Under the pieces are notes generated by a model. It was not told the DNA's origin, ran no database searches, and saw only the letters and a program-made list of their open reading frames with translations. A program made the position numbers and the translations under genes. A stretch of DNA of 64,000 bases from CADEEX01 sp964577955 (lineage in GTDB: Bacteria > Acidobacteriota > Vicinamibacteria > Vicinamibacterales > CAVVIG01): the NCBI GenBank assembly GCA_964577955.1, contig CAZOAZ010000023.1, positions 1-64,000 of the forward strand. The letters are read 5' to 3'. Positions within the stretch are counted from its first letter, which is position 1, and every line of letters begins with the position of its first letter. Of this stretch, positions 42,607 to 51,514 are shown piece by piece.

Positions 42607-43865
42607 ACGCGTGCCACCGAAGCCACCTCAGCGATGGCCGCGAAACTTCTCGCCGCCGCCCCGTCGACCGAACCGAGATACTTGCGGAGATACGCCTCAC
42701 GCGCCTCGGGATCGACCCTGAAGCTGTCCAGCGTCAGCGATGGCAACCGGTCGAGCGCTTCACCAATCCCGATGGTCGTCGACACCCCGGCAAAAGCGAA
42801 GGGACCGCCTTCCTCCGTGATGAAGAATCGATCGTGCGACTTGTGCATGTCGGCTTCGTCGCCGAGGTAGTCGTGCGCGTCGAACGTGATGCACAGGTTG
42901 GGAACGCCCATCGACACGGCCTCGAGCACGCTCAGACTGAAGTAGTTCACGCAGACGTCGGCAATGGCCATGGCCTCGAGGATCGTCGGCGGGTAGTAGC
43001 CTTCGTCGTAGAGCGCCTTGTCGGCGGCCGCATGGAGGTACGGCGGAATCGGCGTCTTCTCCCGCGACTTCACCAGCAGGAACGCACCGTTGCGATTGCA
43101 GAACGCCCGCAGGGCGCCGACGACCGCCGCATCCGACCAGCCGCGGCGGACGTGTTCGATGTATTCGAAGCGCCTTCTGCGGACGATGTTGAAGAGTTGA
43201 CGGAGCCGGCTCGGTTCGCCAAACACCGACTTGGGCCAGAACGTCTGCTTGCCGACGCCCTGCGGAAACGGCAGCAGCAGAACCACCGGCTGCTCTTTCG
43301 GAATGCCCCAGCGCGCCCGGACCGCCGCGGCATCGATGACGCCCGCAACATCAGCTTCGGCAAAACCGGTCCATACGGCACGCGACGCCAGCAGCGTGGG
43401 CAGCGGGTCGCTCGCCGCTTTGCTCGTCGCCCTATAGAAGTCCTCCGCCCACTCGAGCCACCAGGGCGACTGCAGCAGCAGGCGATCGCACGACAGCAGC
43501 CCGGACGGCGGATGCGTCAGGAATGTATCGAGCCCGGATTGCACGAGACACCACGGTACGTTCGCGCCGAGGGCACGGTCGCCGATATCGCTCTGACGAG
43601 TCCCAATCGAGAGCACGGCGTCGTAGCCGCCCGCGGCAAGACCAGCCGCGAGCTCATCGGCACCGCGAAACGTCTTCACGTTGACGGATCCTTTGAACGT
43701 CGGCGTGCGTGCCACGGCGGGAAAGAGATAGCTCTTGGCGCCTTCAGACGGATGGCTGTAGTCGTGCCAGCAGTCCACCATGGCGCCGTTCGTCAGCGCC
43801 GCATCGATGATCGGCCCCACCAGCTTGTAGGTCGAAATGCGGCTGATGACGGCAGCGATCTTCAT
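42603..43865 (-). CDS. GT-B transferase, CDP-glycerol glycerophosphotransferase/GT-like
   Basis: A 420-residue protein with a GT-B look: the first domain opens IAAVISRISTYKLVGPIIDAA, the second has PVVLLLPFPQGVGKQTFWP and LEAMAIADVCVNYFSLSVLEAVSMGVPNLC. The latter segment resembles the CDP-glycerol glycerophosphotransferase family, which also uses a cytidine nucleotide. It lies between PseG and the second cytidylyltransferase, so it may transfer a CMP-linked sugar (inference). Start ATG 43865. Confidence 0.65.
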   Translation of the reverse strand: MKIAAVISRISTYKLVGPIIDAALTNGAMVDCWHDYSHPSEGAKSYLFPAVARTPTFKGSVNVKTFRGADELAAGLAAGGYDAVLSIGTRQSDIGDRALGANVPWCLVQSGLDTFLTHPPSGLLSCDRLLLQSPWWLEWAEDFYRATSKAASDPLPTLLASRAVWTGFAEADVAGVIDAAAVRARWGIPKEQPVVLLLPFPQGVGKQTFWPKSVFGEPSRLRQLFNIVRRRRFEYIEHVRRGWSDAAVVGALRAFCNRNGAFLLVKSREKTPIPPYLHAAADKALYDEGYYPPTILEAMAIADVCVNYFSLSVLEAVSMGVPNLCITFDAHDYLGDEADMHKSHDRFFITEEGGPFAFAGVSTTIGIGEALDRLPSLTLDSFRVDPEAREAYLRKYLGSVDGAAARSFAAIAEVASVARV

Positions 43866-44893
43866 GACGCCCGCACGACCTCTCGCGCCACCCGCGCCGC
43901 ACCGTGACCGTCGACGAGCGTCCGGCCAGCCAGACTCTGCTTACGCCGCAGCCCTGAATCGGCCAGCAGCGCCGACACTGCGTTCTGTAACCGCTGGGCA
44001 AGGCCGGAGTCGTCAATCGATCCGGCGGATAGCGCCGTGCCGGCGCTGACGAAGCCGTGCAGCGTCGGCCGCTGGTTGTCGAACAGTTCCATCGCCACGG
44101 CGGGCGTGCCGGTCGCGGCCGCCTCGTACAACGTCTGCCCCGCGGCGCAGACGACGAGTTCGGCGTCGACCAGCAGCGGATGGAGCGATGGAGGACCGTC
44201 GACGATCCGCACGACATGTCGAGATTCGAGTGGGACGGACCAGCCATCCGAAAACGGGCCGACGACGACGGTCATCGTGAAGGCGGCGGGCAGGGCGTCG
44301 AGCCACTCGACGATTCTCGGCAGCAGACGATGCGGATCGCTGCCGCCGACGGCGACGAGAACCTGTGGCGACGCGGCCGCGGCCTGCCGTTCAGGCGGTT
44401 CGACTTCGTACTCGGGCTGCAGCACCGCATACGCGGGTCCCAGGAGAAACTGTGTGGCCTCCGTCGTCGAACGGTACGGCACACGGTCGGCGCCGATCGC
44501 CCCGTTGATCAGCACGTCGGCCGGTGTCGGCGACGACGCCTGATCGTCGAACACGGTCAGCCTGCCCGCAGCATCCCGAACCGTCGCCAGGTCCGCAGCG
44601 CTCAGGCGATACGAATCGACGACAGCCATCCGAGCGCGTTCGTGGCGGATCACATTCACGGTCTGATCGACATCCTCGTGAGCGCCGAGCCGATCGAGTC
44701 CGGCCTCGAGCGCCACGAACCGGCAGCCGGCCGCGGCGGTGCGCTGACGCACGGTCTCGAAATCCGGAGCAAGGACCACGCTATCCATGTCACATCTGCC
44801 AAGGGCGCGCGCCAGCGCCAGCGAACGCTGCAGATGTCCCAGTCCAATACCCGGACCGGCGTCCACCCGCAGTACCGCCGTGAATCGTGTCAC
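43862..44893 (-). CDS. pseG: PseG-like nucleotide-sugar hydrolase
   Basis: This 343-residue GT-B-type hydrolase removes UDP from the 2,4-diacylamino-2,4,6-trideoxy sugar in pseudaminic acid synthesis. The N-terminal RVDAGPGIGLGHLQRSLALA carries the catalytic-type His of the GxGH motif. QVLVAVGGSDPHRLLP starts the second domain, and LVVCAAGQTLYEAAATGTPAVA binds nucleotide. Length fits the family. Start GTG 44893 (GTGA overlap). Confidence 0.9.
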   Translation of the reverse strand: MTRFTAVLRVDAGPGIGLGHLQRSLALARALGRCDMDSVVLAPDFETVRQRTAAAGCRFVALEAGLDRLGAHEDVDQTVNVIRHERARMAVVDSYRLSAADLATVRDAAGRLTVFDDQASSPTPADVLINGAIGADRVPYRSTTEATQFLLGPAYAVLQPEYEVEPPERQAAAASPQVLVAVGGSDPHRLLPRIVEWLDALPAAFTMTVVVGPFSDGWSVPLESRHVVRIVDGPPSLHPLLVDAELVVCAAGQTLYEAAATGTPAVAMELFDNQRPTLHGFVSAGTALSAGSIDDSGLAQRLQNAVSALLADSGLRRKQSLAGRTLVDGHGAARVAREVVRAS

Positions 44894-45570
44894 CGCAGCG
44901 AGCGCACCAGTTCAAAGGCTTCGGCATACTGCACGCCCGCCGCCGCACCACGAGAACGAGCCAGCGCCCGCAGCGACTCCGGCGAACGCGGATGCGGTGC
45001 CGGCCGAGACTCGGAGCGGTAACGTTGCATCGCCTCGACTTTTTGCTCGATCGTCGCCGTGACGTCGACGAACACCGACGGCCGGAACACCGGGTCGACC
45101 CGCTGGAACGCCCACTCGGTCGACGAGGGCACTTCGAAGAGGTAAAGGTCCTTGACGCGGTGTGCGGCCGCACCAGGGCGCGTGGCCGTCAGCACCGCGC
45201 GAAACGTCAGGCCGTGATCGATGTTCAGGTCGCCCGGATGGTGGGTATAGATGGCGTCCGGCCGGTACTCCTCGACCCATCCTTCGACGCGCTTCACGAT
45301 GTCGAGGAGCGAGACCTCGTCGAAGCGATTGTCGGGTAGACCGCCGAAGGCGACCCCGCGGGCGCCGAGCACGGCCGCCGCGGCCCTGGCATCGGCGCGG
45401 AGTTCGTCGAGCGCGCTCTCGGCAACGCCGCTGCGTTCGGCGTGCCTCGAGCTCAACCCCTCGCCGAGGATCGCGATCTGGACCGAATGGTGCCCCGACT
45501 CGCGCGCCACCAACCCGCCGCAGCCAAGCACTTCGTCGTCTGGATGCGCCGCCACGATGAGCATGTTCAC
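44890..45570 (-). CDS. PIG-L/LmbE-family N-deacetylase
   Basis: A 226-residue zinc-dependent deacetylase, with the metal motif AAHPDDEVLGCGG near residue 10 and HHPGDLNIDHGLTF near 125. Family members remove N-acetyl groups from amino sugars. Placed directly after a formyltransferase fusion gene in the nonulosonate module, it may free an amine that is then formylated (inference). Start GTG 45570 gives a GTGA overlap; ATG 45564 two codons later is equally compatible. A longer upstream reading would lie inside the neighbouring gene. Confidence 0.88.
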   Translation of the reverse strand: MNMLIVAAHPDDEVLGCGGLVARESGHHSVQIAILGEGLSSRHAERSGVAESALDELRADARAAAAVLGARGVAFGGLPDNRFDEVSLLDIVKRVEGWVEEYRPDAIYTHHPGDLNIDHGLTFRAVLTATRPGAAAHRVKDLYLFEVPSSTEWAFQRVDPVFRPSVFVDVTATIEQKVEAMQRYRSESRPAPHPRSPESLRALARSRGAAAGVQYAEAFELVRSLR

Positions 45571-46757
45571 GATGGTGACCCGTCCTTCGCGGGCGTGAGG
45601 CGCACCTGTGCACGCAGGACACCGCCGTCCAGCGATGCGCCGGTGAACTCGCAACGTGCGCCGCCGATGTCGGTATAGGCGTGCGGATAGCCCTCGGCAT
45701 CGAGCATCCGGATGAAGTCGTAGAGTTCGTCGATGCTCGCGCTGTCCGGTAGCCGGCTCTCAGCCGGGGTGCGGCGGCGGAATTCCACAACGTCGCCGGA
45801 CTGCGGCTCCGGCACTGGCTGTTCGTCGAGAATGCGGCCGACCATCCTCGCCGCCAGTTCGGACGCACGAACGTAGATGTCTTGCGCGCTGCCGTCGAGC
45901 GCGAGCGGCGCCTTGAGATAGATCGGCCCGGCGTCCAGCTCCTCGCTCAAGCGGAACGCGCTCAGCACGGTCGTCCGGTGGCCGCGCAGGATCAGGTTCT
46001 GCAGCGGCGATCCGCCGCGGCCGTACGGCAGATCGGTCATGTGGAAGCCGACGCATTCGAAGCCGTTGACGATCTCGGCCGGCACCTTCCACGACCAGTG
46101 GACGAAGAAGATGTAGCGCGGTCCATGCGATCGGACGAGCGTCGCGAGGCTGTCGGGATTGTCGACAAGGATCCAGCGTCCCGGACGGTCGGCGAGGCAT
46201 CGATCGAAGACCTCGCGATTCCACGCCCCGCGAGCGGCGACCAGATAGCACTCACTCACATCCGGCCTCAGCCTGGTGCCGCTGCCGCTCTGGCGTTCGC
46301 GGCGTTCGAGACGGATCGCGGGATGGCCGGCAACCGTTTCCTCCCCCGTCGCGACGAATCCCGCCTGCTCGAACGTCCGCAGCGAAGCGCGATTCTCCGG
46401 CTTCACGCGGGCGACGATGGCGACACGGGGATGGCGGCGCTGTAGCTGCACGCTGGCTTCGCGCAGCATCGTAACGCCGAGTCCGCGCTGCCGGCACGCC
46501 GGCGCCACGCTGATATCGACTTCTGCCTCACCGCCGCTTCGATCGAAGCGGATCTGGCCGACCGCGACGCCGTTCTCTTCAGCGACAAACATCTCGCAGT
46601 CGCTCGCCTGAAGTCGGCCGGCAAACCACCGTTGATGATCGGCCCAGGTGATTGGCTCGGACTGGAACGCCGAGGCGCGAGTCACCGAATCGTTAACCCA
46701 CTCCCAGAGCAGCCGCGCATCGGCCGCGGTCGCGCGCCGCAGCGTGAGTGCGCTCAC
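45567..46757 (-). CDS. GNAT N-acetyltransferase (PseH-like) fused to a sugar N-formyltransferase
   Basis: The protein has 396 residues. Residues 1-150 are a GNAT domain (LRRATAADARLLWEW; acetyl-CoA loop RQRGLGVTML at 89-98; NRASLRTFEQAGF). Residues 168-330 resemble the formyltransferase fold of Fmt/ArnA/VioF: FHMTDLPYGRGGSPLQNLIL with His239 and SEELDAGPIYLKAP with Asp275; the usual Asn of the N-H-D triad is not obvious. A C-terminal part (335-396) looks like a small closing domain. The linker RLRPDV (46257-46274) matches the genome's repeat. GNAT would act as PseH; the other domain suggests N-formylation. Confidence 0.87.
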   Translation of the reverse strand: MSALTLRRATAADARLLWEWVNDSVTRASAFQSEPITWADHQRWFAGRLQASDCEMFVAEENGVAVGQIRFDRSGGEAEVDISVAPACRQRGLGVTMLREASVQLQRRHPRVAIVARVKPENRASLRTFEQAGFVATGEETVAGHPAIRLERRERQSGSGTRLRPDVSECYLVAARGAWNREVFDRCLADRPGRWILVDNPDSLATLVRSHGPRYIFFVHWSWKVPAEIVNGFECVGFHMTDLPYGRGGSPLQNLILRGHRTTVLSAFRLSEELDAGPIYLKAPLALDGSAQDIYVRASELAARMVGRILDEQPVPEPQSGDVVEFRRRTPAESRLPDSASIDELYDFIRMLDAEGYPHAYTDIGGARCEFTGASLDGGVLRAQVRLTPAKDGSPS

Positions 46758-47800
46758 GAAATGTCGTCCTGCTGGACCGGCGCGTCGCTCGCAATCGCGC
46801 GTTTCGCGTAGCGGCCGAGCACGCCGGGGAAAGCGGACGGCGGCAGCCCCGGATGGTTCTTGCCCTGGCGGAGAACCGCGATGTTATCGCGGCTGAATAC
46901 TTCCCCGGCGGCGATCGCCCGGGTGGCGAAGACGCTGCGGCGGGCGAAGGCACGGAGCTCGTCCTCCACCGGATCGACGACCTTCTCGCCGCTGCCGCGC
47001 ACCAGTTCGGCCTGGCGGATTCGCGTCACCATCTCGCGCAATTCATGCGGTTCGAGCGCAAAGCGATGGTCGGGGCCGGCGAGCGCGTTGCTCAGCGTGA
47101 AGTGTTTCTCGATGATCGACGCGCCGCACGCGACTGCGGCCACCGGCGCGACGATCGGATCGCGGGAGTGATCGGAGAGCCCGACCGGCACCTGGAATCG
47201 ATCCGCCAGCGTCACCAGGGCGCGCACGTTGATCGACGCGATCGGCGCCGGATAGGCCGCTGTGCACTGCAGCAGCGCCAGTTCGCGGTTGCCCGCCTCG
47301 CGGCAGGTGGCGACCGCTTCTTCCACTTCGGCGAGGTTCGAGGTGCCCGTCGACAGAATCATCGACGTGCCCTTCGCCGCGACATGGCGCAGCAACGGTG
47401 CATGGGTCATCTCGTAGGAGGCAATCTTGAAGGTCTCGACGTACGGATCCAGCCGATCGGCCGACTCCTCATCGAATGGCGTCGCGAGAAAGTGAACCGA
47501 CCGCGCGCGGCAGTGGTCGGAAAGGACCGGCAGCCACTCGTACGGCATCTCCATCGCGGCGATGATGTCGACGATTGGCGTCGGTACCTTGAGGTAGTCG
47601 CTGACGCCGGCACTCCTCGGATACATCCGCGCCGCCCGGAAGACCTGGAATTTCACGGCATCGGCGCCGGCGTCAGCCGCGACATCGATGAGCTGCCGGG
47701 CCATCTGCAGATCGCGATTGTGGTTGCTGCCGGCTTCGGCGATGACATACACCGGATGCGCCGGGCCGACGTGGCGGTCGCCGATCCGGATCCCTGGCAT
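46754..47800 (-). CDS. pseI: Pseudaminic acid synthase-type NeuB homologue with SAF domain
   Basis: A 348-residue full-length synthase that condenses phosphoenolpyruvate with the 6-deoxy diacylamino sugar released by PseG. The barrel has VIAEAGSNHNRDLQMA, LLQCTAAYPAPIASIN, VGLSDHSRDPIV and IIEKHFTLSNALAGPDH. The C-terminal SAF domain (about 285-348) starts RRSVFATRAIAAGEVF. Start ATG 47800 shares TGATG with the end of pseF. The nearby PseB, PseC and PseG point to a pseudaminic rather than sialic substrate. Confidence 0.9.
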   Translation of the reverse strand: MPGIRIGDRHVGPAHPVYVIAEAGSNHNRDLQMARQLIDVAADAGADAVKFQVFRAARMYPRSAGVSDYLKVPTPIVDIIAAMEMPYEWLPVLSDHCRARSVHFLATPFDEESADRLDPYVETFKIASYEMTHAPLLRHVAAKGTSMILSTGTSNLAEVEEAVATCREAGNRELALLQCTAAYPAPIASINVRALVTLADRFQVPVGLSDHSRDPIVAPVAAVACGASIIEKHFTLSNALAGPDHRFALEPHELREMVTRIRQAELVRGSGEKVVDPVEDELRAFARRSVFATRAIAAGEVFSRDNIAVLRQGKNHPGLPPSAFPGVLGRYAKRAIASDAPVQQDDIS

Positions 47801-48528
47801 CACGCTTCGGCCGCCTGCATCGCGCGCAAGTAGTGCTCGGCCTGGCGGGCCTGGTCCGGGTAGTCGACCTCCAGCGAATACTTGTCGTCGTCCTGAACGA
47901 GGAGATGCAGCCGCTCGCCGAACCACGCGTGCAGGGCGCGGTTGCCATCGGTGGCTTCGAGTGTCGACACGCGGACGCCGTAGACCGCGCCGTCCATCGC
48001 GAAGATCTTCGGGTAGTCCTGAGTCCTGAAACCACGATCCGAGTTCATGAACGGCTCACAGGCGCCGGTCGCAGGATCGGTGATGACCTTCGCCCACTCG
48101 GGCCGGAAGCGCAGTTGCTGCGCCGTGCACACCGCGGTCGCCTCCGGAGTCCGTTCGAGTCGCGCGATGACTTCGTCGATCTGGCCGGTTTTCCGGATCG
48201 GAACGTTGCCTTGCATCGTGATGGCGAGATCGGCGTGAAAACCGTCTCGGCTGGCAAGCAACCGCACGACCTGACGGATCGCATCGTCGAGCGCCGCGGT
48301 ATCGGACGCGAGTTCGGCGGGACGCGGCACGAACTCGACGCCATACGCGCGGGCCAGTTCCTCGAGCGCGGGATCGTCCGACGACACCACCAGCCGATCG
48401 AGGCGCTTCGCGTCGAGCGCGGCTTCGAGCGTATACGCAAACATCGGCTTGCCGCAGAGCCGCGCGAGATGTTTGTCCGGAAACCTCAGGCTGCCTTTAC
48501 GCCCGGGAATGATGCCGACGGTTTTCAT
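47800..48528 (-). CDS. pseF: CMP-nonulosonate cytidylyltransferase (PseF-like)
   Basis: This 242-residue enzyme couples CTP to the nonulosonic acid. It has GIIPGRKGSLRFPDKHL (the P-G/A-R-x-G-S-x-R nucleotide loop), LCGKPMFAYTLEAAL, RLVVSSDDPALEELA and ITMQGNVPIRKTGQ, ending with KYSLEVDYPDQARQAEHYL. It starts at ATG 48528, immediately after a 10-codon open frame that follows the radical SAM stop. It is co-transcribed with pseI. Confidence 0.9.
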   Translation of the reverse strand: MKTVGIIPGRKGSLRFPDKHLARLCGKPMFAYTLEAALDAKRLDRLVVSSDDPALEELARAYGVEFVPRPAELASDTAALDDAIRQVVRLLASRDGFHADLAITMQGNVPIRKTGQIDEVIARLERTPEATAVCTAQQLRFRPEWAKVITDPATGACEPFMNSDRGFRTQDYPKIFAMDGAVYGVRVSTLEATDGNRALHAWFGERLHLLVQDDDKYSLEVDYPDQARQAEHYLRAMQAAEA

Positions 48529-48558
48529 CTACTCGGTTCTCATCGACATGGTGCTCAT

Positions 48559-50310
48559 CTAGACGTCCGCACGCGTGGCGCCGCGCACCCGCTCCGGGCG
48601 TTCCTGGACCTCGCCGGTGTGAGGATGGCGAACGGTGTTCTGCGCCCCGAGTGAATTGATGGCCTGCCAGGACAGTTCAACGACCTCCTCGTCAGGCAAG
48701 TCGCTGAAATTGGTGCGAACGTTTTCGCCCTGTTCGCCCAGTTTCAAGAAGTACTGTTCGATGATGTCTTCGTCCGCCGGCCCCTTCACCCCGGTCACCG
48801 CCTTGGCGATCAGACCGCGATCGAGTGCGAGCTGCCAGAATGCCGTGGCCGGATACGCCGTCGTGAAGAAGAAGACCTCCGGCTTGAGGTTGACGCGGTT
48901 GCAGAACTCCACCGTTTCACGAACGGTGTCGGCGGTTTCGCCCGGAGAACCAATCATGAACGAGCAGTCGGCGTAGCCCAGGACGCGCTGCGTCTCGCTG
49001 ATCGCCAGCTCCATCTTTTCGATGGTCTGGCCGCTCTTGTCGATCTCCTTGAGCACGGTCGGACTGCCCGACTCAATCCCGTAGCCGGCTTGTCGCATGC
49101 CGACGTCGTACGCCTGTTCGAGCATGTGCGGCCGGCCTTCCTTCCGCGCTCTGATCACATCGTCGGCAATGATGTTGGTGCGGCAGGTGCCGCCCCAGAG
49201 CACTTCGAAGCCACTCCGCGCCCGCCGCTCGCGAAGTTCAGCACAAAGCTGCAGCGCCCACCGGTAGTCGGTCATCAACAGATCGTCGAGGAAGTGCACG
49301 TAGGCCGCGCCGTAGTGCTCGACCAGAAACTGCATCTCGTCGACCACTTCCTTCGGACTGCGGAGCCGGTACTGCGCGCCGAGATACGCGGCGTAGCAGT
49401 AGTCGCACGCCTTGCCGGCATAGGGGCACCCGCGTGACGCGATCATCGACATACTGAACTGGCCGGGCTCGGTCGACGCACCGTCCTTCCACTTGCTCTT
49501 CCAATTGAGATGCCCGACCGGATTTCGCTTGTAGACCTCTTCCTCCGGCCAGCGGCCGCGCAGCGGCCAGGGCAGGTGATCGAGGCCGCGCCGTTGCGCC
49601 TGCACCGACGGCCGGTGGCCGTTGTCGCGGATATCGAAATCGCCGGGCCGAAGTTCGTGCCGATAGGCGATTCCCTTGACCGACGCCAGCGACCCGCGTT
49701 CCTCCAGACAGTGAAGCACTTCGGAGAACGTGACCTCGCCCTCCTCCTGCACGGCAATGTCGATCGGCAGGCGCCGAAGCATGAATTCGGGGGCGGATGA
49801 CGCGATGCCACCGCCGAGAATGATCGGCACATCGGGACAGAGCTTTCGGCAGAGTTCCGTGATGGCGCGGATGCGGCCATACTGCGTGATGATCCCGCCG
49901 ATACCGATCACATCGGGTTTTTGCTCGGAGAGTTTTTCGGTGATGCGCCGCTCGATCCAGGCGTTGAAGTCCGACGCCGGCTGCTTCACCGGGCCGCCGC
50001 GTTCGGCATTCAGATCGAGCACGTCGACCTGGTGTCCGTCCATGGCCGCTACGGCGCCGACGTAGCCCTGACCGATCGGCATGATGTTCGGAAAGGACCA
50101 CTCGCGAATCGGCGCATTGATGAACAGCACACGCAGGCCGCGCGCCCTCGGCGTGAAGGCCCGCACGGATTCCTCAGTCGTAATGCGCGGCCACGAGTCG
50201 CTCAGCACCGAGCCGCCTGTATCGAAGCGCTGATGAAAGCGCGCCGGCGGCGGGCCGGAAACCGGCTGGCCGGCTCCGGCGAGAGGAAGAATCGTCTTGC
50301 CGCCACTCAT
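48559..50310 (-). CDS. B12-binding-type radical SAM enzyme (3), atypical cysteine spacing
   Basis: A 583-residue enzyme. Residues 58-200 form a cobalamin-binding-like domain (RVLFINAPIREWSFPN, DVLDLNAERGG, VPIILGGGIASSAPE). The cluster motif is CPYAGKACDYC (Cys295, 302, 305), that is CX6CX2C in place of CX3CX2C. YGAAYVHFLDDLLMTDYR and GYGIESGSPTVLKEID follow as in other members. It lies between pseF and pseC, so a nonulosonate or its precursor is a likely substrate (inference). Confidence 0.87.
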   Translation of the reverse strand: MSGGKTILPLAGAGQPVSGPPPARFHQRFDTGGSVLSDSWPRITTEESVRAFTPRARGLRVLFINAPIREWSFPNIMPIGQGYVGAVAAMDGHQVDVLDLNAERGGPVKQPASDFNAWIERRITEKLSEQKPDVIGIGGIITQYGRIRAITELCRKLCPDVPIILGGGIASSAPEFMLRRLPIDIAVQEEGEVTFSEVLHCLEERGSLASVKGIAYRHELRPGDFDIRDNGHRPSVQAQRRGLDHLPWPLRGRWPEEEVYKRNPVGHLNWKSKWKDGASTEPGQFSMSMIASRGCPYAGKACDYCYAAYLGAQYRLRSPKEVVDEMQFLVEHYGAAYVHFLDDLLMTDYRWALQLCAELRERRARSGFEVLWGGTCRTNIIADDVIRARKEGRPHMLEQAYDVGMRQAGYGIESGSPTVLKEIDKSGQTIEKMELAISETQRVLGYADCSFMIGSPGETADTVRETVEFCNRVNLKPEVFFFTTAYPATAFWQLALDRGLIAKAVTGVKGPADEDIIEQYFLKLGEQGENVRTNFSDLPDEEVVELSWQAINSLGAQNTVRHPHTGEVQERPERVRGATRADV

Positions 50311-50317
50311 AGATGAC

Positions 50318-51514
50318 TCACTCGGAAAGTTGACTCACGACTTTGGTGACGGCGGCCACGACGTCGGCGACATCGTGATCGGTCATCCCATGAAACATCG
50401 GCAGGCTGACGAGCCGGCGAAAGGCGTCCTCGGCGATCGGAAAGTCGCCATCGCCCGTGCCCAGCGTCTGCCGGTAGTACGGATGCAGATGCACGGGAAT
50501 GTAGTGAACGTTCGCACCGATACCCTCGGCCCGCAGCGCGCGAAAGAGCTGGGCGCGGTCGAACGCGGCGCGCGAGCGGACGCGAATTGGAAAGAGATGC
50601 CACGATGGCTCGACGCCGTCACGAATCACCGGCAATTCGAGGTCGGACAGTCCGGCGAAGGACGCCACGTAGGTCCGCGCGATGCTGCGGCGCCGCTCGA
50701 CATTCGCCGCCAGACGATCGAGCTGCGACAGGCCCAGCGCGCAGGCGATGTCGGAGATACGGTAGTTGAAGCCGAGCGCCGTCATTTCGTAGTGCCACTG
50801 GCCGCGCGCCTGGCGTTCGCGCGCGTCCGACTCGATGCCGTGGTTGCGGAAGAGACGCAGCCGCCGGGCCAGCCCGGCATCGTTGGTCGTGACCATTCCG
50901 CCTTCGCCGGTCGTCAGATGCTTGACCGGATGAAAGCTGAAGACGGTCATCTGGCTGATTGAACCGACTCGCCGCCCGTGATACTGCGCGCCGAGCGCGT
51001 GCGCCGCATCTTCAATCAACGTCAGCCGGTGATCGCGCGCGAGCGCCAGCAGTTGATCCAGATCGGCGGGATGCCCGGCGTAGTCGACCGCCAGGATCGC
51101 CTTCGTCCGGCGAGTGATCCGTTGGGCCGCCGCCGACGGATCAAGATTGAGCGTGTCGGCCTGCACGTCGGCAAAGACCGGCGTGGCGCCCTGGTACAAC
51201 ACGGCGTTCGAGGTCGCGCAGAACGTCATCGGCGTCGTGACCGCTTCGTCGCCGGGGCCGAGCCCCGCGGCGAAGGCCGCCGCATGCAGCGCCGCCGTCC
51301 CCGAACTGAACGCCACCGCATCCGCCGCTCCAGTGGCCGACGCAATCCCGCGTTCGAACTCGGCGACCTTCGGCCCGGTCGTGATCCAATCCGAGCGCAG
51401 CACCGCCACAACCGCGGCGATGTCGGCTTCGGTGATCGTCTGGTGGCCGTACGGCAGCAACTCGCGCCGGACCGGCGTACCGCCGTCGACGGCGAGCCGG
51501 GCGTTGGTCGTCAT
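50318..51514 (-). CDS. pseC: PLP-dependent sugar aminotransferase (PseC-like)
   Basis: A 398-residue DegT/DnrJ/EryC1-family enzyme that aminates C4 of the UDP-4-keto sugar made by PseB. It has SDWITTGPKVAEFE, AFSSGTAALHAAAFAAGLG, DYAGHPADLDQL, and FSFHPVKHLTTGEGGMV with the PLP lysine at about 198. Start ATG 51514 (ATGA overlap with the dehydratase). A longer upstream reading is inside pseB. Confidence 0.92.
   Translation of the reverse strand: MTTNARLAVDGGTPVRRELLPYGHQTITEADIAAVVAVLRSDWITTGPKVAEFERGIASATGAADAVAFSSGTAALHAAAFAAGLGPGDEAVTTPMTFCATSNAVLYQGATPVFADVQADTLNLDPSAAAQRITRRTKAILAVDYAGHPADLDQLLALARDHRLTLIEDAAHALGAQYHGRRVGSISQMTVFSFHPVKHLTTGEGGMVTTNDAGLARRLRLFRNHGIESDARERQARGQWHYEMTALGFNYRISDIACALGLSQLDRLAANVERRRSIARTYVASFAGLSDLELPVIRDGVEPSWHLFPIRVRSRAAFDRAQLFRALRAEGIGANVHYIPVHLHPYYRQTLGTGDGDFPIAEDAFRRLVSLPMFHGMTDHDVADVVAAVTKVVSQLSE

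Noticed and set aside
44890..45654. Longer N-terminus for the PIG-L deacetylase
   Set aside because: The extra residues lie inside the fusion gene and precede the normal start of the fold by 28 residues without similarity to the family.
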